Assembly (NCBI GenBank): GCA_964432485.1
Contig: CAYSNP010000014.1
Coordinates: 1 to 45,507, forward strand
Length of the DNA stretch: 45,507 bases
Origin: CAYSNP01 sp964432485
Lineage (GTDB): Bacteria; Bacillota; Clostridia; Christensenellales; DTU072
Direction of reading: 5' to 3'
Below the pieces are notes generated by a model, which was not told the origin of the DNA, searched no databases, and saw nothing but the letters and a program-made list of their open reading frames with translations. Shown here one piece after another: positions 16,601 through 24,574 of this stretch; the stretch's first letter is position 1; each line of letters begins with the position of its first letter. Made by a program: the position numbers and the translations under genes.

Positions 16601-19174
16601 TATATTACCATAGCCTAAAGTCGGATCAACAGCACCATATACTTTAGTTTGGCCAGTAGTAGGTGTAACGGTAATAGTTGCAGGAGTAATTGCAAACTCT
16701 ACAGTATCAACAAATGCTAAGGTGTAGTTGCTGGCTAAGAAATTGCCTTCGGTGTTATCAATAAGCTTAAAAGTGGTTGGCATAGATATTGCATAATTGC
16801 CTACATTTTCGTTAGTGCTATCAGCCCTTGCAAGAGCACCATCAAATGCCGGTGTTTCGCCAGTAATAGCACCTGTGGTGTCATAGGTAAAGGCGGGGTC
16901 ATCAGCACCATATACTTTAGTTTGGCTTGCTTTAGGTGTTACAGTTATGGTTGCTTGACCAATAGTATAGTTTTTCACTGCACCGCCTGCAAAGTTGTTC
17001 TTAAATGTAATTGTTACTATGGCTGTGTTTACACCTGCATTAATATTGTTAGTGTAAGCTATATCATAATCATCTGGATCTACTAGTTCGCCTTCATATT
17101 TTACTGTTACTGATGTTGGCACTTGTGGCAGCCCATTATAAGTAAGGTCTGCTACAACATCAATGTCAACATCGTCAGTTTCTAGCTCTATAACCCAATG
17201 CGCAAAGAAAATTGTTGCTTCTTTAATTTTATATTCTGTAACATCATCGTTATCAATGCGTACTTCTTCGCCATCTTCATTCTTTAAATACCAGTAAGCA
17301 AACTTATAACCATCTTTTTCAAATACAGGTTCTGCAGAAAAGCCATCGTGGGTTATCTGTTGAACAGGAGCAGAACCACCTGTCCAATAGCTATCTCTGC
17401 CACCATCAAAGTAAACTAGATAAGTATGAGGTGTAGACCAAATAGCATTAATGGTAAGGTCGCGGGTAACGCAATCATAGGAATTGTTGTCCCAAGCTAA
17501 GAAAGTGTAGCCATCTTTTTCAGGGTCATCAGGAGTATCAGCAGCTTTGCCATACTCTACTGTTTGCTCTTTAACTTTTTCGTCGCCATTCATAAATGTT
17601 ACTTTATAGGACTTAAGCTCCCATATTGCAACAAAGTCAGTATCAGCGGTTATTTTATAATCAGTAAAATCAATGGGCGAGTCCACATCGGGGTCATCAT
17701 CTGGTAAAAACCAACCAACTAGATTGTATCCAGGTTTGTCTACCACGGGTACTGCTACCAATGCATCAAGCTCTACAGTCTGCTCTATTGCACCGCCGGC
17801 ATAAAAGGCACCGCCATTAAGGTCAAAGGTGACTTGATACGTGGGTATCTCTTTCCATACTGCGATAAATGTTATATCTTCTATAATTTCAATATTATCA
17901 AAATCGTAATCTTGACCATAACCTAACCATCCACTAAACTCATAACCTTCTCTTACAAGCTCAGGCTCGCTAGCTCTCCCGCCATGCTCAATTATTTGGA
18001 TTAGTTGACCACTTAGCAAAGCACCGCCTGCAGGGTGAAATTCTACGGTGTAGGTATTGATTTGCCATACAGCGTTGATTGTAAGGTTTGACTTAACATT
18101 GTCAAAGCTCTTATCCCAGCCTGCAAAGGTATAACCTTCTCTTGTGGGAGGATTGGGAGCATCGACAGAAGTGCCATATTCTATACTCTGAGCAAATAAT
18201 ATAGCCACACCTTCGCCCTGATCAAGAAAATAGCCGCCATTGCCATAAAAAGTTACTCCAAAGGTCTTGGGTGCCCACTTTGAGGTAATAACAAGATCAC
18301 TTGTTACTTCGGTAAAGTCGCCTTCCCACTTTACAAAATCGTAACCTTCTTTTATTGGGTCTATTGCAGGAGCAGTAGCACCCTCGCCAGATTCTATAGT
18401 CTGTACATCAAAATAGCTACCATACCAATCTTTAAAGATAACTGTAAAATAGTTAGTTTCGGGAGCATATATAGGTTGCCATTGCGCTATGTATATGGTA
18501 TCTCCTTCAACAGGGGCTATCTCGTTGTTCCATTCTAATTCAAAGCCATCCAGTCTAAACTCCGGAATATCTGTTGGGGTTGTGCCATATTCAATCTGCT
18601 GCACTCTGTTGTCTTTGCCATCGTCGGGTGCAATCCATCTGCCGCCATTGCCATCAAAAGTGACCTTGTACTTATTGATAGACCACTTGGCATAAACATC
18701 GGTATTGTTGGCGGGCATTCTTTCGAACCTTTCATAAGCTGTAGTGAAATCAGAGTCTGTGTACCAGCCTTTGAAAGTATGCCCCTCTTTTTCGGGGTCA
18801 TTAGGCCAATCAACCTTTTTGTTATAGTCATCAGTAATAGCAGCTATTACAGTGCCGCCATCAGTGTGGAATACAATAGTATATTGATTGATTATCCATT
18901 TAGCTTTAATGATGGTATCGCTACTAATATTGTCACAATCTTTATCCCAACCATCAAATGTATAGCCTTCTCTTTCAAATGTAGGAGGCTCAGCAGTAGC
19001 GCCTCGCTCAATAGTTTGTTCTAGGCTACCTTCGGTCAAGACTGCACCCTCGCCGCCAACAAAGGTAACATAGACTTCGCCGGGTACCTTTACTTCGCAA
19101 GCCGCTAAGGCAATAAGGCAGAAAATAGCCAAAATTGTTGCAATAATTAATTTTCTGTAAGATTTGTTATTCAT
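10694..19174 (-). CDS. 2826-residue modular lipoprotein: InlB, MBG, beta-helix, helical and BspA repeats
   Basis: The ATG has AAGGAG six bases upstream. MNNKSYRKL plus a hydrophobic core and the lipobox ALAAC indicate a lipoprotein anchored on the outer face. In order: nine InlB/Listeria-Bacteroides B-repeats (about residues 30-690, each ending in KW, VW, IW or HW); two Ig-like segments around three MBG domains with QTKVYG or QFKVYG; an unrecognised ~110-residue domain shared with the giant protein at the left of the window (near 15430-15740); BspA repeats with a glycine-rich insert; a parallel beta-helix, pectate-lyase-like stretch (about 14020-14590); two ~185-residue helical repeats (about 12840-13990) containing 'ELYA...LGI...GSDYA'; many BspA LRR_5 repeats; one InlB repeat; and a last LRR-like tail. 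No catalytic residues were identified in the beta-helix. Adhesion or polysaccharide contact is inferred from the family. Confidence 0.92.
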   Translation of the reverse strand: MNNKSYRKLIIATILAIFCLIALAACEVKVPGEVYVTFVGGEGAVLTEGSLEQTIERGATAEPPTFEREGYTFDGWDKDCDNISSDTIIKAKWIINQYTIVFHTDGGTVIAAITDDYNKKVDWPNDPEKEGHTFKGWYTDSDFTTAYERFERMPANNTDVYAKWSINKYKVTFDGNGGRWIAPDDGKDNRVQQIEYGTTPTDIPEFRLDGFELEWNNEIAPVEGDTIYIAQWQPIYAPETNYFTVIFKDWYGSYFDVQTIESGEGATAPAIDPIKEGYDFVKWEGDFTEVTSDLVITSKWAPKTFGVTFYGNGGYFLDQGEGVAILFAQSIEYGTSVDAPNPPTREGYTFAGWDKSFDNVKSNLTINAVWQINTYTVEFHPAGGALLSGQLIQIIEHGGRASEPELVREGYEFSGWLGYGQDYDFDNIEIIEDITFIAVWKEIPTYQVTFDLNGGAFYAGGAIEQTVELDALVAVPVVDKPGYNLVGWFLPDDDPDVDSPIDFTDYKITADTDFVAIWELKSYKVTFMNGDEKVKEQTVEYGKAADTPDDPEKDGYTFLAWDNNSYDCVTRDLTINAIWSTPHTYLVYFDGGRDSYWTGGSAPVQQITHDGFSAEPVFEKDGYKFAYWYLKNEDGEEVRIDNDDVTEYKIKEATIFFAHWVIELETDDVDIDVVADLTYNGLPQVPTSVTVKYEGELVDPDDYDIAYTNNINAGVNTAIVTITFKNNFAGGAVKNYTIGQATITVTPKASQTKVYGADDPAFTYDTTGAITGETPAFDGALARADSTNENVGNYAISMPTTFKLIDNTEGNFLASNYTLAFVDTVEFAITPATITVTPTTGQTKVYGAVDPTLGYGNIGAITGETPAFDGTLARADSTNENVGDYAIIQGDLKLVDNGTFLASNYNLVFATDVVYFAITPATITVTPEPDQFKVYGADDPVFKYDYSDGQNSEEAAFTGALTRVEGDDVGEYAILKPEDFVLIDKDTFLASNYTLVFIEDVIFEIIQKVLEDKDVDIEVLGGPFNYNGQKHTPEITVQFGTIGLVLGTDYTVTYEDNEEAGDATINISFIGNYDGTASTTFEILSAVTFKLEGADEESQAIVYGQPAQAPDWTKLGYTLAYLYADGTEFDIDTPITDNQLAITCYWIFTSTDPTIKSDLENFYDLKKSNLNKVWSDLGVDFNGAISEQLYFQAILIDDFPVAVECIYGNLKDCGEALSAFVQGLNLTDVEYNQVFGTNMIFVTGAYAFDYFYDENLDLVAKGSLNDGQYYVDKETENILVRFTSIGVDVFQAPDNITAIGFAAFKDNKDIVEIHLPAGCTVIGHRAFEGCTNLERVTRGGVDIAFSTDPINYSGPYPAEGLLFDEGNGDEGNGNGGGGNPFSIGAYAFAGCSHLTGVKLPAGTQIGQGAFDPDTDLTMDDEQGDPLPTIYIDGVLYQLDCVGGIVLVDVLSTVSALTIPDYFTSVMLSAFEGIDLANVNNPADRADGDYKYFDNWYSSEDWFTCPDNFDNLTQAQSAGSGQVYAHWVTEKITVYSTDTGATLVSKIASALAGALVLIEEGVYETNTVVTINRKDLIIRGIGTVIIKKEEGGSFSKSNRQVLTVTGRPSGEVYYFIDVRLENLILDANNRQDNTGQWTIALNILSADVFAKNVTTRNVGGGFGGVMINSYTPGQGYPSASLTAYGLKVEGCIYAVSFAGSPYNDDFTATLTYDEASCVFNHTADQPFSTYGKWIINGVVVPYVEAIAAINAAMDETEMQATLELYASTLGIKTGVGSDYAELNEGWHDRQDDVASYVIDKRTAIFGGAFTCLKHIEDAFNEGVAYEKGKLDFHKAVANKGFSATTVQAVRNTYYTMGANLGVLEDSDLIELLTMLGVYLDDLNSTLQQRVNDYIHSLVDLNNTEEFNPYSRDHVFGAMANEVEAIQAEQEAIAAVNDATDKPDMQAALELYAEILGIEVDDGSDYANLGKFQEDAANYVIDKKAVVGGAYTTIAEIVTAFNEGVAYETGKRAFILTVVDQNLTADAVAAVQGVYLTMINNLGINLSEPVGEDVILAALMDMLATYLDLDEALQDIINDNINNLVGTPGFNAYSRDDVFSAMALEVAFVAINKIYTEYFSDLPIPLYLDTEIISIEGTGKMVELFDKIATFAAEGIFATEVAGYTLTGNPATDMQGVKDAIVALMTADGRVYLSDLDEKIIDIPTTFAYGTATKEITFTLTFDISGLEWFLQYEAINNGEAYSVKAGNGFNSSVTDLTIRSTYRGKPVTTIGQAGFSYSGLQTLTIPSSVTTIITYAFAESYHLVTVNLNEGLISIGSKAFSECSALETINIPSSVANIDEMLFYNCKNLTTVTFSPSNNYIYMGTRAQIFDGCTSLQTEDYNDQGLKYVGDLLIGVTNKSFATIDLKPTTRGIASGLFDTYNSLEAFIIGGSTEGNTIKIVNGAVLSKDGKVLIAYPKNNSATSYTIPSSVEIIGDHAFYGAANLTEITFEEGSNLKHIGKEAFAICNNLTSIELPESLLTIGSGAFLSCSNLETIVIPSNVISIGNVTSIGNGAFQNCSALTNIELPASLTIIEANAFYNCSALTTVRIPNSVITIGMMAFWSSGVTTIYAEATSEPSGWDGWWNKINGSTYAAVVWGCEFAEEGYLVSFVKDSQTPEFAPERAGYTFEGWNTEPDFSGTNYANIAGIPDDITVYAKWAKEPFNYNENGFTIVNGVLTGYTILDGFDGIIDIPDGVTKINGHVFNFTTGYFGDSGSNYTVTINIPESVKTIEQSAFYNQTEVHILIYVPLEVYNDWNDGKGWPEGWADEGDNKWYIGDNIIIQANN

Positions 19175-19227
19175 AACATTCTCCTTAATAAAAGTCGATA
19201 GTAAAAATTTAGAAATATCTACCCTTC

Positions 19228-19256
19228 ATTTTAATATTAAAAAAGAGTTTTGTCAA
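19228..19256 (-). promoter_or_regulatory. Sigma-A promoter of the giant lipoprotein gene
   Basis: Reverse strand: TTGACA, 17 bases, TAAAAT. It lies 54 bases upstream of the start codon, with a perfect -35 and a five-of-six -10. Confidence 0.75.
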
Positions 19257-19379
19257 CATTAAAAAAACATAAATGGGTTTTTTTGCATAAATTTATGGAA
19301 ACATAGAGCGTATGAGACATTTATGCCGCTTAAAATGGAGTTTTTTCGTAAGAATTAGAAGTTTTTGTCGAATAGCCCT

Positions 19380-20096
19380 CTACCCTTGAGTAATCATAAT
19401 AAGTAAAACTAAGGCAATCCCCGCTAGAAAAGAGATAGTTGAATGGCGCTTCTCGTGCTCTCGTGCTTCGGGGAGCAGGTGAGATGCGGAAACATAAATC
19501 AGCACGCCTGCCACAAAGCCTACTGCAAGGCCTAACACATTGGAGCTTACCTTACTAATAAAAGGGTATGCCACAAATGCACCTATGGGGGTAGTAAGGG
19601 CGGCTACTAAAAAGGCATAAAAGACAGCTTTTTTTGCTGCAACTCCGCTTTTAAGCAGCACAGAAAAAGTGATTACGCCTTCGGCAAACTCGTGGATAAC
19701 TAAGCCTATCCCCACCAATATGCCGGTAAGGGCAGAAATGCTAAAAGTGACCGTATAAATAGCACCGTCAAGCAGCGAATGTATAAAAATGCCCTCAAGC
19801 GCAGTAATGCCAAAGGCAAGCTCGTTAGTTTGGGTCTTAAACTTAATGAGCTTGTTGCTAAAATACATAAACATAAAGCCTATAAGGGCGGCAAGCCCTG
19901 CATTGGGATTGCTGGAAAGCGCTTCGGGGAATGCTATAACAAGAGGCGAGGTAATCAGCACTCCTGCGGCAAAACACATAAAATATTCCTTAACTCTGTT
20001 TGCCCAATCCTTGTTTTTATAAATTACCAGTATGCCAATGGTATTTACCACCATTGCACCAAGCGCAAATATCGAAATCCAAGCAAAAGTATTCAT
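19380..20096 (-). CDS. ZIP-family divalent metal transporter
   Basis: A ~238-residue integral membrane protein with about eight hydrophobic segments, the normal ZIP length. The metal-site helices are recognisable but variant: IHSLLDGA in place of the usual HNxPEG, and IHEFAEGV in place of HExPHE, so histidine, aspartate and glutamate ligands are retained. ZIP proteins move Zn2+, Fe2+ or similar ions into the cytoplasm; the ion cannot be told here. The ATG chosen (MNTFAW) has AAGG eight bases upstream; a GTG nine bases earlier overlaps that site and is unlikely. It is last in a reverse-strand group with the macrodomain gene, 72 bases apart, and may have its own weak promoter. Confidence 0.85.
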   Translation of the reverse strand: MNTFAWISIFALGAMVVNTIGILVIYKNKDWANRVKEYFMCFAAGVLITSPLVIAFPEALSSNPNAGLAALIGFMFMYFSNKLIKFKTQTNELAFGITALEGIFIHSLLDGAIYTVTFSISALTGILVGIGLVIHEFAEGVITFSVLLKSGVAAKKAVFYAFLVAALTTPIGAFVAYPFISKVSSNVLGLAVGFVAGVLIYVSASHLLPEAREHEKRHSTISFLAGIALVLLIMITQG

Positions 20097-20134
20097 TTTC
20101 GGCACCTTTTTAATTATTAAGATTGTTTAGTAAA

Positions 20135-20165
20135 ATTATACAATAATTATAGCATAGCCCGTCAA
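20135..20165 (-). promoter_or_regulatory. Possible promoter of the ZIP transporter gene
   Basis: Reverse strand: TTGACG, 19 bases, TATAAT. The hexamers are good but the spacing is longer than optimal. A second TATAAT lies only 8 bases from the -35, so activity is uncertain. Confidence 0.35.
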
Positions 20166-20168
20166 GTA

Positions 20169-20663
20169 TTATTGTAGAGTTTTGGCAAGTTCAAAGGTGT
20201 TATTGTCAAATAAAACAAGAAAAATGTCCATATCATTTGTTGAAAGGAAATCCTTTATTGCATTTATAGCTATTTTCAATGCTTGCTCTATAGGATAACC
20301 GTATATGCCGCTGGAAATTAAAGGAAAAGCTATACTTGCGCAATCATGTGCCAATGCACAATGTAAGCTATTGATATAACATGCACGCAAAAGCTGTGCC
20401 TCGCCGCTGCTGCCATCCTTATAAATTGGCCCTGCCGAATGGATAATATATTTGCAAGGCAAGCCAAAAGCGGGAGTGAGCACCGCATCTCCTGTCTTAA
20501 TAGGTGCAAGGCGATTGCAAGCCTCTTGCAGTCTGCTTGCCCCAGCTGCCCTAAAGATAGCACCGCAAACCCCGTCGCCCGCCTGCAAGGCAGTATTAGC
20601 GGCATTGACAATAGCATCTACTCTTAATAAGGTAATATCCCCTTTAATAATATGCAAAGGCAT
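20169..20663 (-). CDS. Macrodomain protein (ADP-ribose or O-acetyl-ADP-ribose binding)
   Basis: The 164 residues form one complete macrodomain. It starts with the GDIT and DAIVNAAN motifs that hold the adenine and distal ribose. The first phosphate loop, AGDGVCGAIFRAAG, has D for the second G of the common GGGV and C where MacroD enzymes have D. The second loop is SSGIYGYP. The family binds or hydrolyses ADP-ribosyl groups (de-ADP-ribosylation, or O-acetyl-ADP-ribose deacetylation); the altered first loop makes activity uncertain. The start has AAAGGG eight bases upstream. It follows the small membrane protein gene by 14 bases, so the two are probably co-transcribed. Confidence 0.9.
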   Translation of the reverse strand: MPLHIIKGDITLLRVDAIVNAANTALQAGDGVCGAIFRAAGASRLQEACNRLAPIKTGDAVLTPAFGLPCKYIIHSAGPIYKDGSSGEAQLLRACYINSLHCALAHDCASIAFPLISSGIYGYPIEQALKIAINAIKDFLSTNDMDIFLVLFDNNTFELAKTLQ

Positions 20664-20677
20664 GACAAAAGCCCTTT

Positions 20678-21094
20678 CTATCTAAACTTAGGCAGGACAA
20701 TTATTGCTGCAATTGATAGTGCCGCCAGCACTACGCCGGCTAAGATGCGTTCGCTTCTTCTGTATCTATCTTTTGACTTTGCATAAATCACTATGGCGAA
20801 AATGGATAAGATAGAGGATATACCCAGTATAAAAGGCAAATAATTTGTTAATTTGCCAAACTCTGCTAAAGCTCTTGGGCCTTCGGATATCCAATTGCGA
20901 AAGCCTTCGTCAAGGAATATCAAAAAGACGGTACAAACTATCAGCAAAACCACTACCAAATAAAAAAGGACAGTCCCTAAAAACGACAGTATAGGCAAAG
21001 CACCCAGCAATAGCGTAAATAAGCTAAAGAGCAAGCAGATATCCGCTATTTTTTCGGCAGGCTTGCGCTTAGGTTCAATTCTTTTCTTTTTCAT
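20678..21094 (-). CDS. Small membrane protein, four predicted TM helices, unknown function
   Basis: 138 residues. A strongly basic N-terminus (MKKKRIEPKRKPAEK) is followed by two long hydrophobic stretches (about residues 16-38 and 38-62), a short polar loop (DEGFRNWISEGPRALAEFG), a third segment (about 84-105), a basic loop (KSKDRYRRSER) and a last helix (about 115-133). The positive-inside rule puts the N-terminus and the basic loop in the cytoplasm. No known motif was recognised. GGGAG seven bases upstream supports the start. It lies 26 bases after the SGNH hydrolase gene and 14 before the macrodomain gene, so an operon is likely. Confidence 0.75.
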   Translation of the reverse strand: MKKKRIEPKRKPAEKIADICLLFSLFTLLLGALPILSFLGTVLFYLVVVLLIVCTVFLIFLDEGFRNWISEGPRALAEFGKLTNYLPFILGISSILSIFAIVIYAKSKDRYRRSERILAGVVLAALSIAAIIVLPKFR

Positions 21095-21120
21095 TGCATT
21101 CTCCCAATTTAAGCTATGTA

Positions 21121-22794
21121 CTACTTTTCGCCTGTCACCCTTACTTTAGGGACTTCAATAAATAGTTCTACCCATTCAGAATCACCTTCGGTATGCAGTA
21201 CGGCATATAAAAATGGCGAGCCCAGCGGCGATACATTGCCTACCTGCATTTGCAATAGCGTAAAGTCGCCTTCCCTTTGAATATAGTAATAGCCTTTTAT
21301 CTCAAGCGCAAGATTTAACGGAATCTTAAACCCTTTTGGTACAGTTATATCCTCCCTTAAAGAAGTTTCCAGCTGCTGAACTTCTTTGCTGTCAAAATCT
21401 AGCCCGTGGACATAAATGCCGCAACTGGAAATCAGCTCCAAATCCTTTTTGAGCTCACGAAAGTCAAAGCCAGGCCAAATATTCTTAATATATACCTCTA
21501 TATCTGTTGCAAAATTGCCCGGGCCTAGTCCGTCTCCCAAATATAGCGCGCCTTGCGTTGAAAGAAAGAGATTCGCTGCTGCCAAGGCAAGCTCCAAAGG
21601 CTTTAAGTAAACTGAAAAAGTGCCGTCCTTTCTAAAAGTAAAATAGGATTGCTCCTTATCCAAAAAGCTGCCATAATCTGTTCCGTCAGCTTCCAAAGAG
21701 GATAAGCTAAAAGTTTGCGTAGTGGCAAATATCTCACCTTTAGGTTTTTGCACCTTTACAGGAGTGTAGATAGGCAAGGTGCCTCTTACTGCGCTAAAAT
21801 AGCTTTTTGTTACTTCTTTGCAGGAAGAAGCGGTAAGGATAGCCAGTTTTGTTGATATTATATCCACTTCTGTTTTAGAATATAATCTTGATAATTGTTC
21901 CAAGCGCAACTTTTTATATTTAGAAAGAGCAAGCTTTGCCTTAGCCAGTCCCAGCGCCTCGAGTTTATCTTGCAAAAGGTCTGCTATAACCGCATGCCCT
22001 TCATTGGAAGGATGCAGCCAATCACCATAAAATAATGCCACACCGTCAGCATAACTGTCATTGTATATCTCTTCAAAAGCAGTATAAGCATCTATAACTT
22101 CGAAAGCGGCAGGGTGCTCTTCCAAATAATCATATATCACGCTGTTAAGACATTGCAGCAGTTTGTCGCCTTCTGTCCGCAAAGCACTTGCCTCGCCTCC
22201 CGCATAAGCAATAAGGTCTGCCTTTTCTTGCTCTGTAATAATATTAGTCCCCTCATCTATGGGATTGTACAAGGTATTAAGAATAATTGTAGCGCTGGGA
22301 TTGAGTTGCTTAACCCTTTCTATACAAAGAGCAAAGTAATGTTCGGCATTAGCCTTCATTGCGCCCACGCGCGTGTAATCATTATCAATTAACTCGTGCA
22401 TTGTCTGCGATAAACTGCCTGACAAAAAGTCATTGCCTAATATTGATATGTAAATAATATCTGCTTGCGCCAGCCAATATTGCCGCACTTGCGAAGCGGT
22501 ATCTTCCCCCGTGATTTTGTTGTAAAGCCCTTTTGCGGTATCGCCGGAAACAGAACTATCTATATATCGGTAGTTATTGCGCCTACCCGTTACCGCATAG
22601 AATCCATAGCTATCCCTTTCGGAAAGCGGCGAAGAGCCTAACAGCGCCTCACAAAGAGAATCGCCTATATAAACTATGGTCTTGTCATAATTGTTGCCGC
22701 TATCCTGTTTAATATGCAGCACTGTCGCCGCTCCTACTGCACCTACGATAGCTATGCAAATTATTACAGATATTATTATCTTGCCCTTAGACAT
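21121..22794 (-). CDS. Membrane-anchored SGNH/GDSL hydrolase
   Basis: 557 residues with one N-terminal membrane segment (about residues 6-26), probably an uncleaved anchor leaving the enzyme outside. The SGNH blocks are present: nucleophile serine in VYIGDSLCEA, glycine in SVSGDTAKG, asparagine in ILGNDFL, and the catalytic Asp/His pair in DWLHPSNEGH. The hydrolase domain ends near residue 290. The remaining ~270 residues are of unknown function, with a beta-rich end (YYYIQREGDFTLLQMQVG). The family cleaves esters, often acetyl groups on carbohydrates or lipids; the substrate is not evident. AAGGAGG stands four bases upstream of the ATG. It is the first gene of a reverse-strand group with the membrane protein and macrodomain genes. 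Confidence 0.85.
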   Translation of the reverse strand: MSKGKIIISVIICIAIVGAVGAATVLHIKQDSGNNYDKTIVYIGDSLCEALLGSSPLSERDSYGFYAVTGRRNNYRYIDSSVSGDTAKGLYNKITGEDTASQVRQYWLAQADIIYISILGNDFLSGSLSQTMHELIDNDYTRVGAMKANAEHYFALCIERVKQLNPSATIILNTLYNPIDEGTNIITEQEKADLIAYAGGEASALRTEGDKLLQCLNSVIYDYLEEHPAAFEVIDAYTAFEEIYNDSYADGVALFYGDWLHPSNEGHAVIADLLQDKLEALGLAKAKLALSKYKKLRLEQLSRLYSKTEVDIISTKLAILTASSCKEVTKSYFSAVRGTLPIYTPVKVQKPKGEIFATTQTFSLSSLEADGTDYGSFLDKEQSYFTFRKDGTFSVYLKPLELALAAANLFLSTQGALYLGDGLGPGNFATDIEVYIKNIWPGFDFRELKKDLELISSCGIYVHGLDFDSKEVQQLETSLREDITVPKGFKIPLNLALEIKGYYYIQREGDFTLLQMQVGNVSPLGSPFLYAVLHTEGDSEWVELFIEVPKVRVTGEK

Positions 22795-23127
22795 AAAACC
22801 CTCCTTACAAAAATAAAAAGATTATTTATAAACTCATTCAATATTATATCTAATTTTTTACGCCAATTCAAGACTAAAATCTATTTCTTATAAAAGAAAC
22901 TCAAAAAGCCCTGTTAAATTAGCTGGACTTTTGACATAACTTGCTAATAAAAATTGTAGTTTAATCTTCTATAATTGATTATAGGCGATAATTATTCAAT
23001 ACTCAAGCCATACCTTTTTTCTTTTTACTCTAAATTTTTTATAAAAACCTTTACATATTACTAATTATGTTTTAAAATATGTATATTATTTTCCAAGAAT
23101 TTTTAAGTTATAAAGGAGATTTTCACT
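22795..23127. other. AT-rich divergent intergenic region
   Basis: 333 bases without a gene between the divergent SGNH hydrolase and flavoprotein genes. A forward promoter is identifiable near its right end; no clear reverse promoter or conserved RNA structure was seen. Confidence 0.6.
23050..23078 (+). promoter_or_regulatory. Promoter of the flavoprotein disulfide reductase gene
   Basis: TTTACA, 17 bases, TAAAAT, each five of six to consensus, 49 bases upstream of the ATG. Confidence 0.6.
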
Positions 23128-24501
23128 ATGGAAAAAACAGATTTATTGGTAATAGGCGGCTCTGCGGGCGGTCTTCTTGCTGCCACTACCGCCAGAAAGG
23201 CTTACGGCAATATTGATATTACCGTTATAAGAGAAACTAAGGAAGTCTTAGTGCCTTGCGGCATCCCTTATATCTTTGGTACCCTTAGAAGTATTGATAA
23301 AAATGCTATACCCGACAAGGGCTTAATCGATGCAAAGGTCAATTTAATTATTGATAAGGTTATCAATATTGATAGGCAAGCTAAAAAAGTAGTAACCAAT
23401 AGCGGCAAAACAATAGCTTTTAAGAAGCTAATTATAGCTACAGGCTCTTTGCCTATTGTGCCAAAATTCATACCCGGATATGACCTTGACAATATCTTTT
23501 CTGTCTTTAAGCATAAAGAATACTTGCAAGTTTTATTTGACAAGCTGGACACCGTGCAAAATGTAGTAGTTATAGGCGGAGGCTTCATTGGAGTAGAGTT
23601 TGCAGAACAAATTAGTTTGCTTGGCAAAAGCGTCACCTTAATAGAAGTAGCGGACTCTTGCCTATGGCAAGCATTTGATAAGAGCTTTTCTGACGAAATG
23701 GAAAATTGCTTAAAGGATAAAGGCATTGCTGTCCGTACAGGTACTAAAGTAGTTGCATTTAAAGGTAAAGGTAAAGTAGAAGCGGTAGAAATTGAAGGGG
23801 GCGAAAAAATCCCTGCCGAATTAGTGGTGCTGGGTATGGGGGTAAAACCCAATTCCGACCTTGCCATGCAAGCTGGGATAGAGGTGAATGCCAAAGGCGC
23901 TATTATTGTAGATGAATATACCAGGACCAATGACCCTGATATCTTTGCGGTGGGAGATTGCTCTGAGAAAAAATGCTTCTTTACCGGAAAAGATGTCCCT
24001 GTTTTGCTAGCGTCTACTGCGGCTATGGAAGCTAAAATTGCAGGATGCAATGCCTTTCAAATGAGACTTATTCGTGCCAACAAAGGCACTATTAGTGCAT
24101 TTTCTACCCAAATATTTGGCAGAACTTTTGCCGCAGCCGGCATTACTGAATCCAGAGCATTGCAAGAAGGCTTTAGCATAATGATAGGCGAGTTTGTAAC
24201 TATGGACCATCATCCGGGCGGCTTGCCGGGCACTCAAAAGATTAATATTAAGCTAATTTTTTCAAAATGTTCTACGGTTATTTTGGGCGCGCAACTCTCC
24301 GGCGGCAGCAGCGTAGGCGAAATAATCAATATTCTCTCATTAGCTATACAAAAAGGTGCTACAGCATCTGACCTAAATACTTTTCAAGTAGCTACTCATC
24401 CGCTGCTTTCCGCATCGCCAATAGCCTATCCTATTAATGCAGCGGCTATGAACGCCATTGCTGCTAATTGCAGCCACCTAAATAAAGATTTGCAAATATA
24501 A
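23128..24501 (+). CDS. FAD-dependent pyridine nucleotide-disulfide oxidoreductase (CoA-disulfide reductase / NADH oxidase type)
   Basis: 457 residues, the usual length of the class III single-cysteine flavoproteins. An FAD-binding Rossmann start (VIGGSAGGLLAA) is followed by the conserved redox cysteine in VPCGIPY (near residue 45). An ATGS motif, an NAD(P)H-binding Rossmann (VVVIGGGFIGVEFAE), the FAD-closing GDCSEKK after DIFAV, and a C-terminal dimerisation domain complete the fold. Family members reduce CoA-disulfide, per- or polysulfides, or O2 with NAD(P)H; which applies here is unclear. The protein is cytosolic. An AAGGAG nine bases upstream supports the start. It is monocistronic, with its own promoter and a terminator after the stop. 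A role in oxygen or sulfur stress of an anaerobe is plausible. Confidence 0.9.
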   Translation: MEKTDLLVIGGSAGGLLAATTARKAYGNIDITVIRETKEVLVPCGIPYIFGTLRSIDKNAIPDKGLIDAKVNLIIDKVINIDRQAKKVVTNSGKTIAFKKLIIATGSLPIVPKFIPGYDLDNIFSVFKHKEYLQVLFDKLDTVQNVVVIGGGFIGVEFAEQISLLGKSVTLIEVADSCLWQAFDKSFSDEMENCLKDKGIAVRTGTKVVAFKGKGKVEAVEIEGGEKIPAELVVLGMGVKPNSDLAMQAGIEVNAKGAIIVDEYTRTNDPDIFAVGDCSEKKCFFTGKDVPVLLASTAAMEAKIAGCNAFQMRLIRANKGTISAFSTQIFGRTFAAAGITESRALQEGFSIMIGEFVTMDHHPGGLPGTQKINIKLIFSKCSTVILGAQLSGGSSVGEIINILSLAIQKGATASDLNTFQVATHPLLSASPIAYPINAAAMNAIAANCSHLNKDLQI

Positions 24502-24524
24502 TCTATTATTTTTATTTTATAGGC

Positions 24525-24557
24525 AAAAGAGCGGCAAATATCGCCGCTCTTTTAATT
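24525..24557. terminator. Bidirectional terminator between convergent genes
   Basis: An 11-bp perfect stem, AAAAGAGCGGC/GCCGCTCTTTT, with a 7-base loop, sits between the ends of the flavoprotein and GtrA-like genes. It supplies T-tracts in both directions. Confidence 0.85.
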
Positions 24558-24574
24558 TAATGTTTTAATTAGCC

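Noticed and set aside
23268..24050. 260-codon reverse frame opposite the flavoprotein gene
   Set aside because: Serine/proline/isoleucine-rich antisense shadow of a complete, well-conserved enzyme.
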